In this document: piece after piece, positions 14,891 to 23,692 of the stretch
How the letters are laid out: each line of letters begins with the position of its first letter
Numbering within the stretch: position 1 is the stretch's first letter
NCBI GenBank assembly: GCA_002696205.1
Contig: NZRL01000035.1
Span: forward strand, 1 to 32,711
Source of the DNA: Rhodospirillaceae bacterium
GTDB taxonomy: Bacteria > Pseudomonadota > Alphaproteobacteria > Rhodospirillales > Casp-alpha2
DNA: 32,711 bases
Direction: 5' to 3'
Made by a program: the position numbers and the translations under genes
The notes under the pieces: generated by a model
Database searches by the model: none
What the model was told of the DNA's origin: nothing
Seen by the model: only the letters and a program-made list of their open reading frames with translations

Positions 14891-16603
14891 TTAGGACCCG
14901 TCGGTTGCCCGAAGGAAGTCGAAATCCGCCCCGTCCTCGGCCTGATTGACCGTATCCAGGTAGAGTTTCAGATAGCCCCGGTCCGATCCCGCATGGGTCG
15001 GTGGCGGGGTCCAGGCGTCTCTCCGCGATTTCATTTCGGTATCGTCTACTAGTAGATTCAGCGTGCGGTTCGGCGTGTCCAGCTTGATCCGGTCGCCGTT
15101 CTGCACCAGAGCCAGTGGGCCGCCGTCGGCGCTTTCCGGTGAGACGTGCAAAATGATCGTTCCGAAAGCGGTGCCGCTCATGCGGCCGTCGGAAATGCGC
15201 ACCATGTCCTTGACCCCTTGGGCGGCCAGTTTCTTAGGGATCGGAATGTATCCGGCCTCGGGCATGCCGGGGGCACCCTTGGGCCCGATGTTGCGCAGAA
15301 CCAGCACGTCGTCGGCGGCCACGTCCAGGTCCGGGCTGTCGACCCGATTGGCGAGGTCTTCCAGGTTTTCGAACACCACCGCGCGGCCTTCATGGACCAA
15401 AAGCCCCTGATCCGCCGCAGACTGTTTCAGGATCGCACCATTCGGCGAGAGATTGCCGCGCAGCACGACCATGCCCCCTTCGGGGTAAAGCGGTGCGACG
15501 CGGGTGCGCACCACGTCCTGCTCCCATCCCGGCGGTTGGGCGGCGAGGTTTTCGCCCAGCGTCTTGCCGTTGACGGTCGGACAGTCGAGGTCCAGCAGGT
15601 CCTCGATCTCGCGCAGGATGGTGGTCAGGCCGCCGGCCTTCCACAGGTCTTCCATGTAGTAGGCGCCGTTGGGTTTCAGGTTTACCAGGGTCGGTACCTC
15701 GCGGCCCATCCTGTCGAAGGCGTCGAGATCGACCTTCAGGCCCAGGCGCCCCGCGACGGCGGCCATATGGACGATGCCGTTTGTCGACCCGCCGATGGCC
15801 AGCAGGGTCTTCATGGCGTTGTCCACGGACGCCTGCGTAATGATCTGGTCGGGGGTGATCTTTTCCTTGGCCAGCGTCACTGCGCGCGTCCCCGTTTCCT
15901 CGGCATGGCGCAGCCGGTCCGACGCCCAGGCCGGGATCGCGGCCCCACCCGGCAGCATCATGCCCATGGCTTCGGTCATCAGGGCCATGGTCGAGGCCGT
16001 GCCCATGACGCCGCAAGTCCCCGCCGTCGGCACCAATTTGGCGGAAATGTCCTCGATTTCGGCTTCGTCGATCTCTCCGGCGCGGAATTTGCCCCACATG
16101 CGCCGGCAATCGGTGCAGGCGCCTAAGCGTTCGCCCTTGTGGCTGCCGGTTCCCATCGGTCCGGTCACGCAGAGAATGGCCGGCACGTTGGCCGAGGCCG
16201 CGCCCATCAGAAGGGCCGGGACCGTCTTGTCACAACCGCCGATCAGCACGACCGCGTCCATCGGTTGGGCACGGATCATTTCCTCCGCATCGATCGACAT
16301 CAGGTTGCGCAGGAACATCGACGTCGGATGGGCGAAGCTTTCGTGGATGGAAATGGTCGGGAAGTCGACCGGCAGGCCACCCGCCAGCATGACCCCGCGT
16401 TTGATGGCCTCGACCAGGTCCGGCACGTTCTTGTGGCAGGCGTTGTATCCGGAGAACGTATTGGCGATGCCGATGATCGGCCGGTTCAGGGCGTCGTCGG
16501 TGTATCCCATGGCCTTGATGAAAGCGGTGCGCAGGAACAGGGAAAAGGCGTCGTCACCGTAGCGGGTCAGGCCCTTTTTCATGCCTGTCTGATCGTCGGA
16601 CAT
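14891..16603 (-). CDS. IlvD/Edd-family dehydratase
   Basis: A 570-residue Fe-S dehydratase of the IlvD/Edd family, which removes water from dihydroxy-acids or aldonic acids to give 2-keto acids. The three cluster cysteines are visible: Cys56 (YNACHKN), Cys124 (GGCDKT) and Cys197 (AGTCGVMGTAST). The C-terminal SDGRMSGTAFGTIILHVSPE is the family's active-site loop with the catalytic Ser. The N-terminus (GLTRYGDDAFSLFLRTAFIKAMGYTDD) is unlike classical IlvD and closer to the sugar-acid (arabonate/xylonate-like) branch, so branched-chain amino acid synthesis should not be assumed. It stands alone, facing livF and divergent from the ATP-grasp gene. The ATG at 16603 has GGAGG just upstream (16604-16610 region). 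Confidence 0.88.
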   Translation of the reverse strand: MSDDQTGMKKGLTRYGDDAFSLFLRTAFIKAMGYTDDALNRPIIGIANTFSGYNACHKNVPDLVEAIKRGVMLAGGLPVDFPTISIHESFAHPTSMFLRNLMSIDAEEMIRAQPMDAVVLIGGCDKTVPALLMGAASANVPAILCVTGPMGTGSHKGERLGACTDCRRMWGKFRAGEIDEAEIEDISAKLVPTAGTCGVMGTASTMALMTEAMGMMLPGGAAIPAWASDRLRHAEETGTRAVTLAKEKITPDQIITQASVDNAMKTLLAIGGSTNGIVHMAAVAGRLGLKVDLDAFDRMGREVPTLVNLKPNGAYYMEDLWKAGGLTTILREIEDLLDLDCPTVNGKTLGENLAAQPPGWEQDVVRTRVAPLYPEGGMVVLRGNLSPNGAILKQSAADQGLLVHEGRAVVFENLEDLANRVDSPDLDVAADDVLVLRNIGPKGAPGMPEAGYIPIPKKLAAQGVKDMVRISDGRMSGTAFGTIILHVSPESADGGPLALVQNGDRIKLDTPNRTLNLLVDDTEMKSRRDAWTPPPTHAGSDRGYLKLYLDTVNQAEDGADFDFLRATDGS

Positions 16604-16833
16604 TGGAGGTTTCCTTATGGGGGCTTGGATGCCGTGGATGTTTCATTGGTTACACTATTGGTGCCAGAGAACCGCAGGAACGTCCAGATCACCCGGCGCT
16701 TGGCCGCTCGTTGCGCCGAACAGAAAACCATGCATGGCCAACTTGTTATAAGTTTACCAAAGTGGCATCGGGTCTGTTGCGCTGCATCAAGCGATGTTTT
16801 ACGGTTTAGGGGCAATTGGGGCCAGGGACGACT

Positions 16834-18285
16834 TTGTCAGACCAAAAAAAATCCAGATTTTTCGACGAGATGCACGCCGCTGACGGCGACATTCGGGATG
16901 CTTACCGGGATTATTCGGCCTGGTTGACGGACCAATCCATCGACCGTCTGCGCCAGAAACACGAACAGGCGGATCTGCTGTTCCGACGTCTCGGGATCAC
17001 CTTCACCGTTTACGGTGAAGACGAGGGCGGTGAACGCCTGATCCCCTTCGACGTCATTCCCCGCATTCTCAGCGCCGACGAATGGTCGATCCTGGAGCGC
17101 GGCGCGATCCAGCGGGTCGATGCGTTGAATGCCTTCCTCCACGACATCTATCATGATCAGGAAATCATCCGCGCGGGCGTCGTGCCCGCCGAATTGGTCA
17201 TGACAAACGAGGCCTTCCAGCCGCAGATGCTGGGCTTGGATATGCCGAAACAGGTTTACGCCCATGTTTCCGGTGTCGATGCCGTGCGCGTCGACGACAA
17301 GACATTTTATGTTCTGGAAGACAACGTGCGCACGCCGTCGGGTGTGTCCTACATGCTGGAAAACCGCGAAACCATGATGCGCCTGTTCCCGGATCTGTTC
17401 GCGCAATCCGTGGTGGCGCCGGTCGACCGGTATCCCGAATACCTGCTGCGCTCGCTGCAGGCCGTGGCCCCCGCCGGGGTGGACGATCCCACGGTGGTCC
17501 TGATGACACCCGGGCAATACAACTCGGCCTATTTCGAACATGCCTTCCTGGCCATGGAAATGGGGATTGAGTTGGTCGAAGGACGCGATCTGTTCGTCGA
17601 TTCCGGGTCGATCTTCATGCGCACGACCGAAGGCCCGAAACGGGTCGACGTCATCTATCGCCGCGTCGACGACGGGTTCCTGGATCCCTTGGCTTACAAT
17701 CCGGATTCCGCGCTCGGCGTGCCGGGCATTCTGTCCGTCGTTCGGTCGGGCCGCGTGACGGTCTGCAACGCCATGGGCACCGGCGTCGCCGACGACAAGG
17801 CCATGTATGTCTACGTGCCGGACATGATCCGCTTCTATCTGGGCGAAGAGCCGGTTCTGCAGAACGTGCCGACCTATTCCTGCCGGAAGCCGGATGATCT
17901 CAAGTACGTCCTGGACAACATTTCCGAATTGGTGGTCAAGGAAGTCCATGGGTCCGGCGGTTACGGCATGCTGGTCGGGCCCAAGGCCACCAAGGCGCAG
18001 TGTGATGAATTCAAGAAGCTGCTGAAGGCCGAACCGGACAACTACATCGCGCAGCCGACGCTGGCGTTGTCGACCTGCCCGACGCTGGTCGAGGAAGGGA
18101 TCGCGCCGCGCCATGTCGATTTGCGGCCCTATGTGCTGTCCGGCGAGAAGACCCGGGTCATGCCGGGCGGCCTGACCCGCGTGGCGCTGAAGGCCGGCTC
18201 GCTGGTCGTCAATTCGTCGCAGGGCGGCGGCACCAAGGATACCTGGGTGCTGGAAGCGCCCGGCGAAATCTCGGAAACGGATTAG
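16834..18285 (+). CDS. circularly permuted ATP-grasp protein
   Basis: A 483-residue protein of the circularly permuted ATP-grasp type 2 family (older DUF404/DUF407). The family start SRFFDEMHAADGDIRDAYRDY is clear. ATP-grasp features follow: YVLEDNVRTPSGVSYMLENR, VVLMTPGQYNSAYFEHAFLA, the Lys/Gly-rich nucleotide loop ELVVKEVHGSGGYGMLVGP, and HVDLRPYVLSG near the end. Such enzymes are predicted amide/peptide ligases. The start is TTG 16834, with AGGGA five bases upstream; a TTG at 16816 is also in frame, and the first ATG (16870) would cut into the conserved start. It leads a three-gene cluster with the alpha-E and transglutaminase genes, 19 bp from the next start. Confidence 0.9.
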   Translation: MSDQKKSRFFDEMHAADGDIRDAYRDYSAWLTDQSIDRLRQKHEQADLLFRRLGITFTVYGEDEGGERLIPFDVIPRILSADEWSILERGAIQRVDALNAFLHDIYHDQEIIRAGVVPAELVMTNEAFQPQMLGLDMPKQVYAHVSGVDAVRVDDKTFYVLEDNVRTPSGVSYMLENRETMMRLFPDLFAQSVVAPVDRYPEYLLRSLQAVAPAGVDDPTVVLMTPGQYNSAYFEHAFLAMEMGIELVEGRDLFVDSGSIFMRTTEGPKRVDVIYRRVDDGFLDPLAYNPDSALGVPGILSVVRSGRVTVCNAMGTGVADDKAMYVYVPDMIRFYLGEEPVLQNVPTYSCRKPDDLKYVLDNISELVVKEVHGSGGYGMLVGPKATKAQCDEFKKLLKAEPDNYIAQPTLALSTCPTLVEEGIAPRHVDLRPYVLSGEKTRVMPGGLTRVALKAGSLVVNSSQGGGTKDTWVLEAPGEISETD

Positions 18286-18304
18286 GGAAGGGACGGGCCG
18301 GATC

Positions 18305-19249
18305 ATGCTGTCGAGCACAGCCGACAATCTCTTCTGGATGGCGCGCTATATGGAGCGCTCGGAGAATACCGCGCGGCTTCTGACGGGGCTTTACCATATG
18401 TCCCTGCTGCCCGCGCGGCGCGGCGCCCAGGCCGGCCTGTGGGAAGGATTGTTCCAGTCCGAGGACGAACGCGAAGCCTTCCTTGCCAAGTACGACGGTT
18501 TCCGCACGGACCCGGTCCTGACCTACATGGTGCTGGACCGCGACAATCCGTCGAGCATCCGTTCCTGCGTCTGGTCGGCGCGCGAAAACGTCCGCGCCAC
18601 CCGCCATGTCCTGACGACGGACATGTGGGAAACCATCAATTCGACCTGGCTGGACATCGCCCATGTGACCTACGGCGACATGCTGGACATGGGGCATCAC
18701 GATTTTCTGGAATGGATCAAGGTCCGCTCGCACCTGTTCCGGGGCGTTGCCCACGGCACCATGCGGCGCGGCGATGCCTTTGAATTCTGGCGCATGGGCG
18801 TGTTCATAGAACGGGCGGAAAACACCATTCGTCTGCTCGCCGCCCGGGCCCATACCTTCAAGCCTTCGGGCCCGGCACAACGCGCCGATACCGCGACCCT
18901 GGATTATTACCAATGGGGCACGCTGCTGCGCTCGGTGAACGCCTACAAGGCCTACCGCGAGATCTACAAAAGCCAGATCGACCTGCGTCGCGTGGTGGAG
19001 TTGCTGACGCTGAACCCGGAAATTCCGCGTTCGGTCATGGCCTGTGTCGAAGAAATCTATGAAATCCTCGAAGGTCTGCGCCCGCGTTCGCGGAGTTTCG
19101 AACATGCCAACGATCTGCTGACCCGCCTGCAATCGGCGCGGATCGACCGGATTTACCGAACGGGCATGGCGCGTTTTCTCGAAGATTACCGGTCGGGTCT
19201 GCATGAACTCAGTCTGCAGATTCAAAAAGACTTCCTGATGATTCAATAG
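18305..19249 (+). CDS. alpha-E domain protein (DUF403)
   Basis: A 314-residue all-helical protein of the alpha-E (DUF403) family. The diagnostic N-terminal LSSTADNLFWMARYMERSEN is followed by a related second copy, FWRMGVFIERAENTIRLLAA at about residues 160-180, showing the internal repeat. The biochemical role is unknown. The family nearly always sits with circularly permuted ATP-grasp and transglutaminase-like genes and is thought to act in the same peptide-tagging or ligation pathway. The ATG follows GGGAAGGGA at a somewhat long spacing. It ends seven bases before the transglutaminase start, so the three genes form one transcription unit. Confidence 0.92.
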   Translation: MLSSTADNLFWMARYMERSENTARLLTGLYHMSLLPARRGAQAGLWEGLFQSEDEREAFLAKYDGFRTDPVLTYMVLDRDNPSSIRSCVWSARENVRATRHVLTTDMWETINSTWLDIAHVTYGDMLDMGHHDFLEWIKVRSHLFRGVAHGTMRRGDAFEFWRMGVFIERAENTIRLLAARAHTFKPSGPAQRADTATLDYYQWGTLLRSVNAYKAYREIYKSQIDLRRVVELLTLNPEIPRSVMACVEEIYEILEGLRPRSRSFEHANDLLTRLQSARIDRIYRTGMARFLEDYRSGLHELSLQIQKDFLMIQ

Positions 19250-19256
19250 GTCCAGT

Positions 19257-20063
19257 ATGCATCTGACCGTCAACCATGTGACCCATTTCAAGTTCGGTGA
19301 ACCGGCGACCCATTCGATTCAGTACATTCGGATGACGCCGCGCGCCGATCTGTGCCAGCGCGTGCGCTCTTGGGATATCACGGCATCCGGGCGGCTGACG
19401 CCCTGGTCCGACGGCTTCGACAATCAGGCCCATGTCGCGACCTATGACGGCGAACACGACGAAGTTCGGGTCACCGTGACGGGCGAGATCACGACCTCGG
19501 ACACCAACGGCATCCTGCCCATGGACGACGGTCTGCCGCCCTATATCTTCCTGACGCCGACGGATTACACGGACAGCGACGCCGAAATCGAGAAATTCGC
19601 CAAACCCATCGGCAAGGTGTTGGCGGCGGAAGGCGCGCTGGCCGCCGGGCATGCCTTGATGGCCGCCGTGGCCGAAGCCGTCGAATACAAAAGCGGGCAG
19701 ACCAACGTGACGACCACCGCGGCCGAGGCTTTGGCCGCGGGCAAGGGCGTCTGTCAGGATCAGACCCATCTGTTCATCGCCGCCGCGCGTCATCTGGAAT
19801 TGCCGGCGCGCTACGTTTCCGGCTACCTCGCCGACAGCACGGGCAATGACAGCCACCTCGCCAGCCATGCCTGGGCCGAGATGCTGGTCGATGGCCTGGG
19901 TTGGGTCAGCTTCGATCCGGCGAACGACCAATGCGCGACGGATGCCTACATTCGCCTGGCGCTTGGCCTCGATTACGGCACGGCCAGCCCGATCCGGGGC
20001 CTGCGCTCCGGCGGTGGGGTCGAGGAAATGGACGTCAGCGTCCGTATCGAGGAACAACAGTAG
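19257..20063 (+). CDS. bacterial transglutaminase-like cysteine protease/ligase
   Basis: A 268-residue transglutaminase-fold protein. The N-terminal beta domain (LTVNHVTHFKFGEPATHSIQ...) matches the family's N-terminal region (Bact_transglu_N). The catalytic triad is Cys166 (GKGVCQDQTH), His204 (ASHAWAEML) and Asp220 (VSFDPAND). There is no signal peptide, so it is probably cytoplasmic. In this cluster type the enzyme is thought to cleave or rearrange a peptide bond made by the ATP-grasp ligase. The start ATG follows TAGG. In many alphaproteobacteria the next gene is the proteasome-like Anbu peptidase, but here the next gene is a convergent antiporter subunit 68 bp away. Confidence 0.92.
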   Translation: MHLTVNHVTHFKFGEPATHSIQYIRMTPRADLCQRVRSWDITASGRLTPWSDGFDNQAHVATYDGEHDEVRVTVTGEITTSDTNGILPMDDGLPPYIFLTPTDYTDSDAEIEKFAKPIGKVLAAEGALAAGHALMAAVAEAVEYKSGQTNVTTTAAEALAAGKGVCQDQTHLFIAAARHLELPARYVSGYLADSTGNDSHLASHAWAEMLVDGLGWVSFDPANDQCATDAYIRLALGLDYGTASPIRGLRSGGGVEEMDVSVRIEEQQ

Positions 20064-20131
20064 GCGTACCGGCGCAGGCGCGGCACAGGCGACGCCGGGG
20101 GCCTTACCGCTACCCCTGTCTTGTGACGGGC

Positions 20132-21835
20132 CTACAAGCCCCGAACGAAATCCATCAGCAGAATGAAGGCCAGGAAGGCCACGACCCAGACCACCATCGA
20201 GCTGAGGTGCAGGGTCTTTGCCATCATGCCTTCGGGGCCGTGGTGGCGTTTGATGACGGTGATGGTGTTGGTCGTCGCCTGGGTCAGCGCGCTTTCGATC
20301 GACTTGCCCATGGCGCCCAGGGCACCGAGCAGCCGTTTCGCGGCCCAAGGACCGGCTTTGCGGTAGAACCAATCGCTATCCAGGTTGGTCGATTTGCTGT
20401 CCGTCGGGAAGATGCGGAACGTCAACAGGATGACGAAAGCCAGCGCCGTGAACATCATGATCTGCAACTGCTGGATCACGTGGTAGCTGGTGTAGGGTTT
20501 GTAATCCACGGGGTAGGGCAGAATGTCGTACAGCACCGCCGGATAACAGCCGATGAAGACGCACAGGAAGGCCGTCAGGCCCATGGCCGCCAGCATGTTC
20601 CAAGGCGCTTCCTTCACGCGATGGCCGCTGTCTTGGCCGAAGAAGGTGAAGTAGGGAAGCTTCAAACCGCAGGTCAGGAACACACCGACCGAGGCGAACA
20701 ACAAGGCGCCCCAAATCATCGAATGATGCTCGACCGCGACGGCCGTGATGATCATGGATTTGGAAACGAACCCGGCGAACAGCGGAAACGCCATGGAGGC
20801 AGCGCCGATGATGCAGAACCCGGCCGTCCACGGCATCGACTTGAACAACCCGCCCAGTTCGGATGCCTTGCACGTGCCGGTCCGGAACAGAACGGCGCCC
20901 ATCGTCATGAACAACAGTCCCTTGTAGAGGATATGGCTGAATGCCTGAGCGGCCGTGCCGTTCAAAGCCAATTCCGTGCCGACGCCGACGCCCACGACCA
21001 TGAAGCCCAACTGGTTGTTCAGGGCATAGGCCAACAGCCGGCGAAGATCGTTTTCGATCAAGGCGTAGAAGACCGGGAATATGGCCATCACCGCGCCGAT
21101 GTAGATCAGCACCTCGGTCCCGGCGAACCCGCGGGCCAGGGCATAGACGGCGAGCTTCGTCGTGAAGGCGCTGAGGATCACCGTGCCGGTGACCGTTGCT
21201 TCGGGATAGGAATCCTGCAGCCAGTTGTGCAGCAGCGGGAACGCGCATTTGATGCCGAAGGCCAGCAAGATCAGCTTCCCGGCCAGGCTGTCGACGCCGA
21301 TATGGGTGAAGTCGATGGAACCGGTCAGCATGTACCAGGCGACCGTACCGGACAGCAGGATTACACCAGACGACACTTGGATCAGCAGATAGCGCATGCC
21401 GCAGCGGTAGGCAGCGTCGGTACGGGACGCCCAGATCAGGAAGACGGACGAGATGCCGGTCAATTCCCAATAGATGAACAAGGTCACCAGATCGCCTGCG
21501 AAGACGGCCGCGATGGCGGCACCCGCATAGATCATGGCGGAAATCTGCTGCACCGCGTCCCGGTCATGCCAGGCGAACAGGAACCCCAGGAAGGCCGCAA
21601 TGTTGAAGATATAACCCCAGACCAGGGACAGGCGGTCGACCTGAAGAAGCTCCAGCGTCATCCCGAAGGCCTCCATGGTGACCAGGGTGCCGGGCTCCAA
21701 CTGATATACGGCGGCGAAGCCGAGGGCGGGCAGGGCCAACAGGTACAGCCGCCGGATCGCCTGCGGCAGAAGCGGGATGGGCAGCGCGCCCAGGATCAGG
21801 ATAAGACCCGGATTGATGCTAGCGATCGCGGTCAT
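20132..21835 (-). CDS. third MrpD/NuoM-like antiporter subunit (D3)
   Basis: A 567-residue polytopic membrane protein of the proton-translocating NuoL/M/N-MrpA/D family (Proton_antipo_M), with about 14-15 helices. Key charged residues expected in the channel are present: Glu in LFIYWELTGISSVFLIW, Lys in LLAFGIKCAFPLLHNWLQDSYPEA, Lys in SAFTTKLAVYALARG, and Lys in FSHILYKGLLFMTMGAVL. It has a longer soluble C-terminal part (about 480-545) and a last helix ending in LLMDFVRGL. It is the final gene of the antiporter operon. Its start overlaps the 91-aa gene by 17 bp, with a GAGG site six bases before the ATG. This is one of three D-type subunits here. Confidence 0.9.
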   Translation of the reverse strand: MTAIASINPGLILILGALPIPLLPQAIRRLYLLALPALGFAAVYQLEPGTLVTMEAFGMTLELLQVDRLSLVWGYIFNIAAFLGFLFAWHDRDAVQQISAMIYAGAAIAAVFAGDLVTLFIYWELTGISSVFLIWASRTDAAYRCGMRYLLIQVSSGVILLSGTVAWYMLTGSIDFTHIGVDSLAGKLILLAFGIKCAFPLLHNWLQDSYPEATVTGTVILSAFTTKLAVYALARGFAGTEVLIYIGAVMAIFPVFYALIENDLRRLLAYALNNQLGFMVVGVGVGTELALNGTAAQAFSHILYKGLLFMTMGAVLFRTGTCKASELGGLFKSMPWTAGFCIIGAASMAFPLFAGFVSKSMIITAVAVEHHSMIWGALLFASVGVFLTCGLKLPYFTFFGQDSGHRVKEAPWNMLAAMGLTAFLCVFIGCYPAVLYDILPYPVDYKPYTSYHVIQQLQIMMFTALAFVILLTFRIFPTDSKSTNLDSDWFYRKAGPWAAKRLLGALGAMGKSIESALTQATTNTITVIKRHHGPEGMMAKTLHLSSMVVWVVAFLAFILLMDFVRGL

Positions 21836-22094
21836 AATAATCCTCGCCCCGCATCAGAAACGCGCGCATGAGCTTTGCCCCGATGACCAGGACCACGCAC
21901 ATGACGAACCCGTATAGCGCATAGAAACCGAAGACGTCTTCCACGCCGAAATGGGAATGTTTTTCGTAGAAGCCGTCGGCGAAGAACAGCACCCCGCACA
22001 GAACGAACAGGGCGAGCACGATCTTTCGCACGGTCTTCGGATCATCCAGCCAACTGCGACGCCCGTCGGTTTTGCGTTCTCGCTCTTCGCTCAT
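21819..22094 (-). CDS. small two-helix membrane protein in the antiporter operon
   Basis: A 91-residue protein I cannot assign to a named Mrp subunit. It has a charged N-terminus (MSEERERKTDGRRSWLDD), two transmembrane helices (about 26-42 IVLALFVLCGVLFFADG and 55-76 YALYGFVMCVVLVIGAKLM) and an acidic, aromatic tail GEDYYDRDR. The linking loop holds YEKHSHFGVEDVFGF. The start is ATG 22094, with GGAGG nine bases upstream inside the end of the D2 gene. It lies five bases after D2 and overlaps D3, so it is translated together with two antiporter subunits and is probably an accessory part of the complex. Confidence 0.82.
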   Translation of the reverse strand: MSEERERKTDGRRSWLDDPKTVRKIVLALFVLCGVLFFADGFYEKHSHFGVEDVFGFYALYGFVMCVVLVIGAKLMRAFLMRGEDYYDRDR

Positions 22095-22099
22095 CGCGC

Positions 22100-23692
22100 C
22101 TAGCCTCCAAACACCGGGGATATGAAGTTGCGGAGCTTGTCCGCATAAAAGAACAGCAGGATGCAGCCGGTGCTGGTCAGGACGATCGGCAACAGACACA
22201 TGACCGACGCATCCGCCACGCCCGCACGGCCGAATGAAAGATGGCGCAGCAAGGGATGGCTGGGCGGCGCGTGGTGATGGTCGTCGCCGTGCCCGTCCTT
22301 GTCATCCGCATCATGGTGCCCGTCGTCGGCCTTCGTCTCGGGCTTGCCGAAGAACCCGTATAGGACGACCGGCATGAGATAGGCGATGTTCAGCAGCGAC
22401 GACAGCATCAGCACCGCGCCGAAGATCATTTTGTCCGCATCCGCGGCCCCTAGCGACAGATACCATTTCGACCACATCCCGCCGAACGGCGGCAGCCCGA
22501 TCAACGACATGGAGGCCAGGAAGAAGCAGAAGAACGTGACCGGCATTTTGCGGCCCAGGCCCTTCATGTCGGAAATATCCGTCTTATGGGCGAAGACGAT
22601 GATCGCCCCGGCGCAGAAGAACAGGGTGATCTTGGCAAAGGCGTGCATGGCGATATGCATGGCCGATCCCGTCGCCGCCATTTCGTTCGCCAGCATGGCG
22701 CCCAGGACGATGTAGCTCAGCTGACTGACGGTCGAATAGGCGAGCCGGAGTTTCAGGTTGTTCTGGCGCATGGCGACCAGCGACGCCGCGAGGATCGTGA
22801 AGGCCGCGACGTACAGCAGGAAATCCGTGCCCTGCGCTACGGCGACCAGATCGATGCCGAAGATATAGACGACGACCTTGAGGACGGAAAACACACCCGC
22901 CTTGACGACCGCGACGGCGTGCAGCAAGGCCGAAACCGGCGTCGGCGCGACCATGGCGGCGGGCAGCCATCGGTGGAACGGCATCAACGCCGCCTTGCCG
23001 ATGCCGAAGGCATAAAGCGCCAGCAGGATCGCCGTCATCGATCCCTGGAGCATTTCCGGCTCCAGGATGCCGCCCGGGACGAAGTCCAGCGTACCCGCGA
23101 TTTCCCAGGTCCAGATCATCCCGAACAGCAGGAAGCCGATGGAGGTCGACAGCAGAATGCCCAGGTAGACCCGGCCGGACCGCTTGGCTTCCTCGCTGCC
23201 GTGGTGGGCGACCAGCGGGAAGGTCGAGACCGACAGCACTTCGTAGAACACGAACAGCGTCAGCATGTTCCCGGCCATGGCGACCCCGATCGCCGAGGCG
23301 ATGGCGATGGCGAAGAAGAAAAAGAACCGGGTCTGGTTTTCTTCGTGATGACCACGCATGTAGCCGATGGCGTACAGCGTCGTCAGAATCCACAGGAAGC
23401 TCGCGATCCCGGCGAAAATCATGCCGAGCGGCTCCAACGTCAGACGGATCGGAAGGCCCGGCACCATGTCCAGGAGGACCACGTCCGGCCGTCCGCCCGC
23501 CGCGACGATGGGATAGAATTGCGTCACCACGTAGAACAGGCAGATCGCGGTCACCAGGCTGGCGGCGTCGCGGGCATTTTCCCAACGGCCGAGCGCCAGC
23601 ACGGCGAAGGCGCCGATCACCGGAATGAGAATGGCGAGGATCATCAAATCGCCCGCCGCGGCGGCGGCCGCCGTTGCTTCCGCCGGGGTCAT
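22100..23692 (-). CDS. second MrpD/NuoL-like antiporter subunit (D2)
   Basis: A 530-residue polytopic membrane protein of the Proton_antipo_M family. It carries the functional Glu in LTLFVFYEVLSVSTFPL, Lys in GIGKAALMPFHRWLPAAM, Lys in HAVAVVKAGVFSVLKVV, and Lys in HAFAKITLFFCAGA. The APTPVSALLHA segment is NuoL-like rather than typical MrpD. Unusually, a loop at about residues 456-479 is very rich in His and Asp (GHHDADDKDGHGDDHHH) and could bind divalent metal or act in pH sensing. The ATG overlaps the stop of mrpD as ATGA and is preceded by GGGAGG. Confidence 0.9.
   Translation of the reverse strand: MTPAEATAAAAAAGDLMILAILIPVIGAFAVLALGRWENARDAASLVTAICLFYVVTQFYPIVAAGGRPDVVLLDMVPGLPIRLTLEPLGMIFAGIASFLWILTTLYAIGYMRGHHEENQTRFFFFFAIAIASAIGVAMAGNMLTLFVFYEVLSVSTFPLVAHHGSEEAKRSGRVYLGILLSTSIGFLLFGMIWTWEIAGTLDFVPGGILEPEMLQGSMTAILLALYAFGIGKAALMPFHRWLPAAMVAPTPVSALLHAVAVVKAGVFSVLKVVVYIFGIDLVAVAQGTDFLLYVAAFTILAASLVAMRQNNLKLRLAYSTVSQLSYIVLGAMLANEMAATGSAMHIAMHAFAKITLFFCAGAIIVFAHKTDISDMKGLGRKMPVTFFCFFLASMSLIGLPPFGGMWSKWYLSLGAADADKMIFGAVLMLSSLLNIAYLMPVVLYGFFGKPETKADDGHHDADDKDGHGDDHHHAPPSHPLLRHLSFGRAGVADASVMCLLPIVLTSTGCILLFFYADKLRNFISPVFGG

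Noticed and set aside
19901-21871. A 656-codon plus-strand frame antisense to D3
   Set aside because: Its composition (Gln/Gly/Arg/Asp/His-rich) is typical antisense of membrane protein genes. The minus-strand antiporter subunit is clear.
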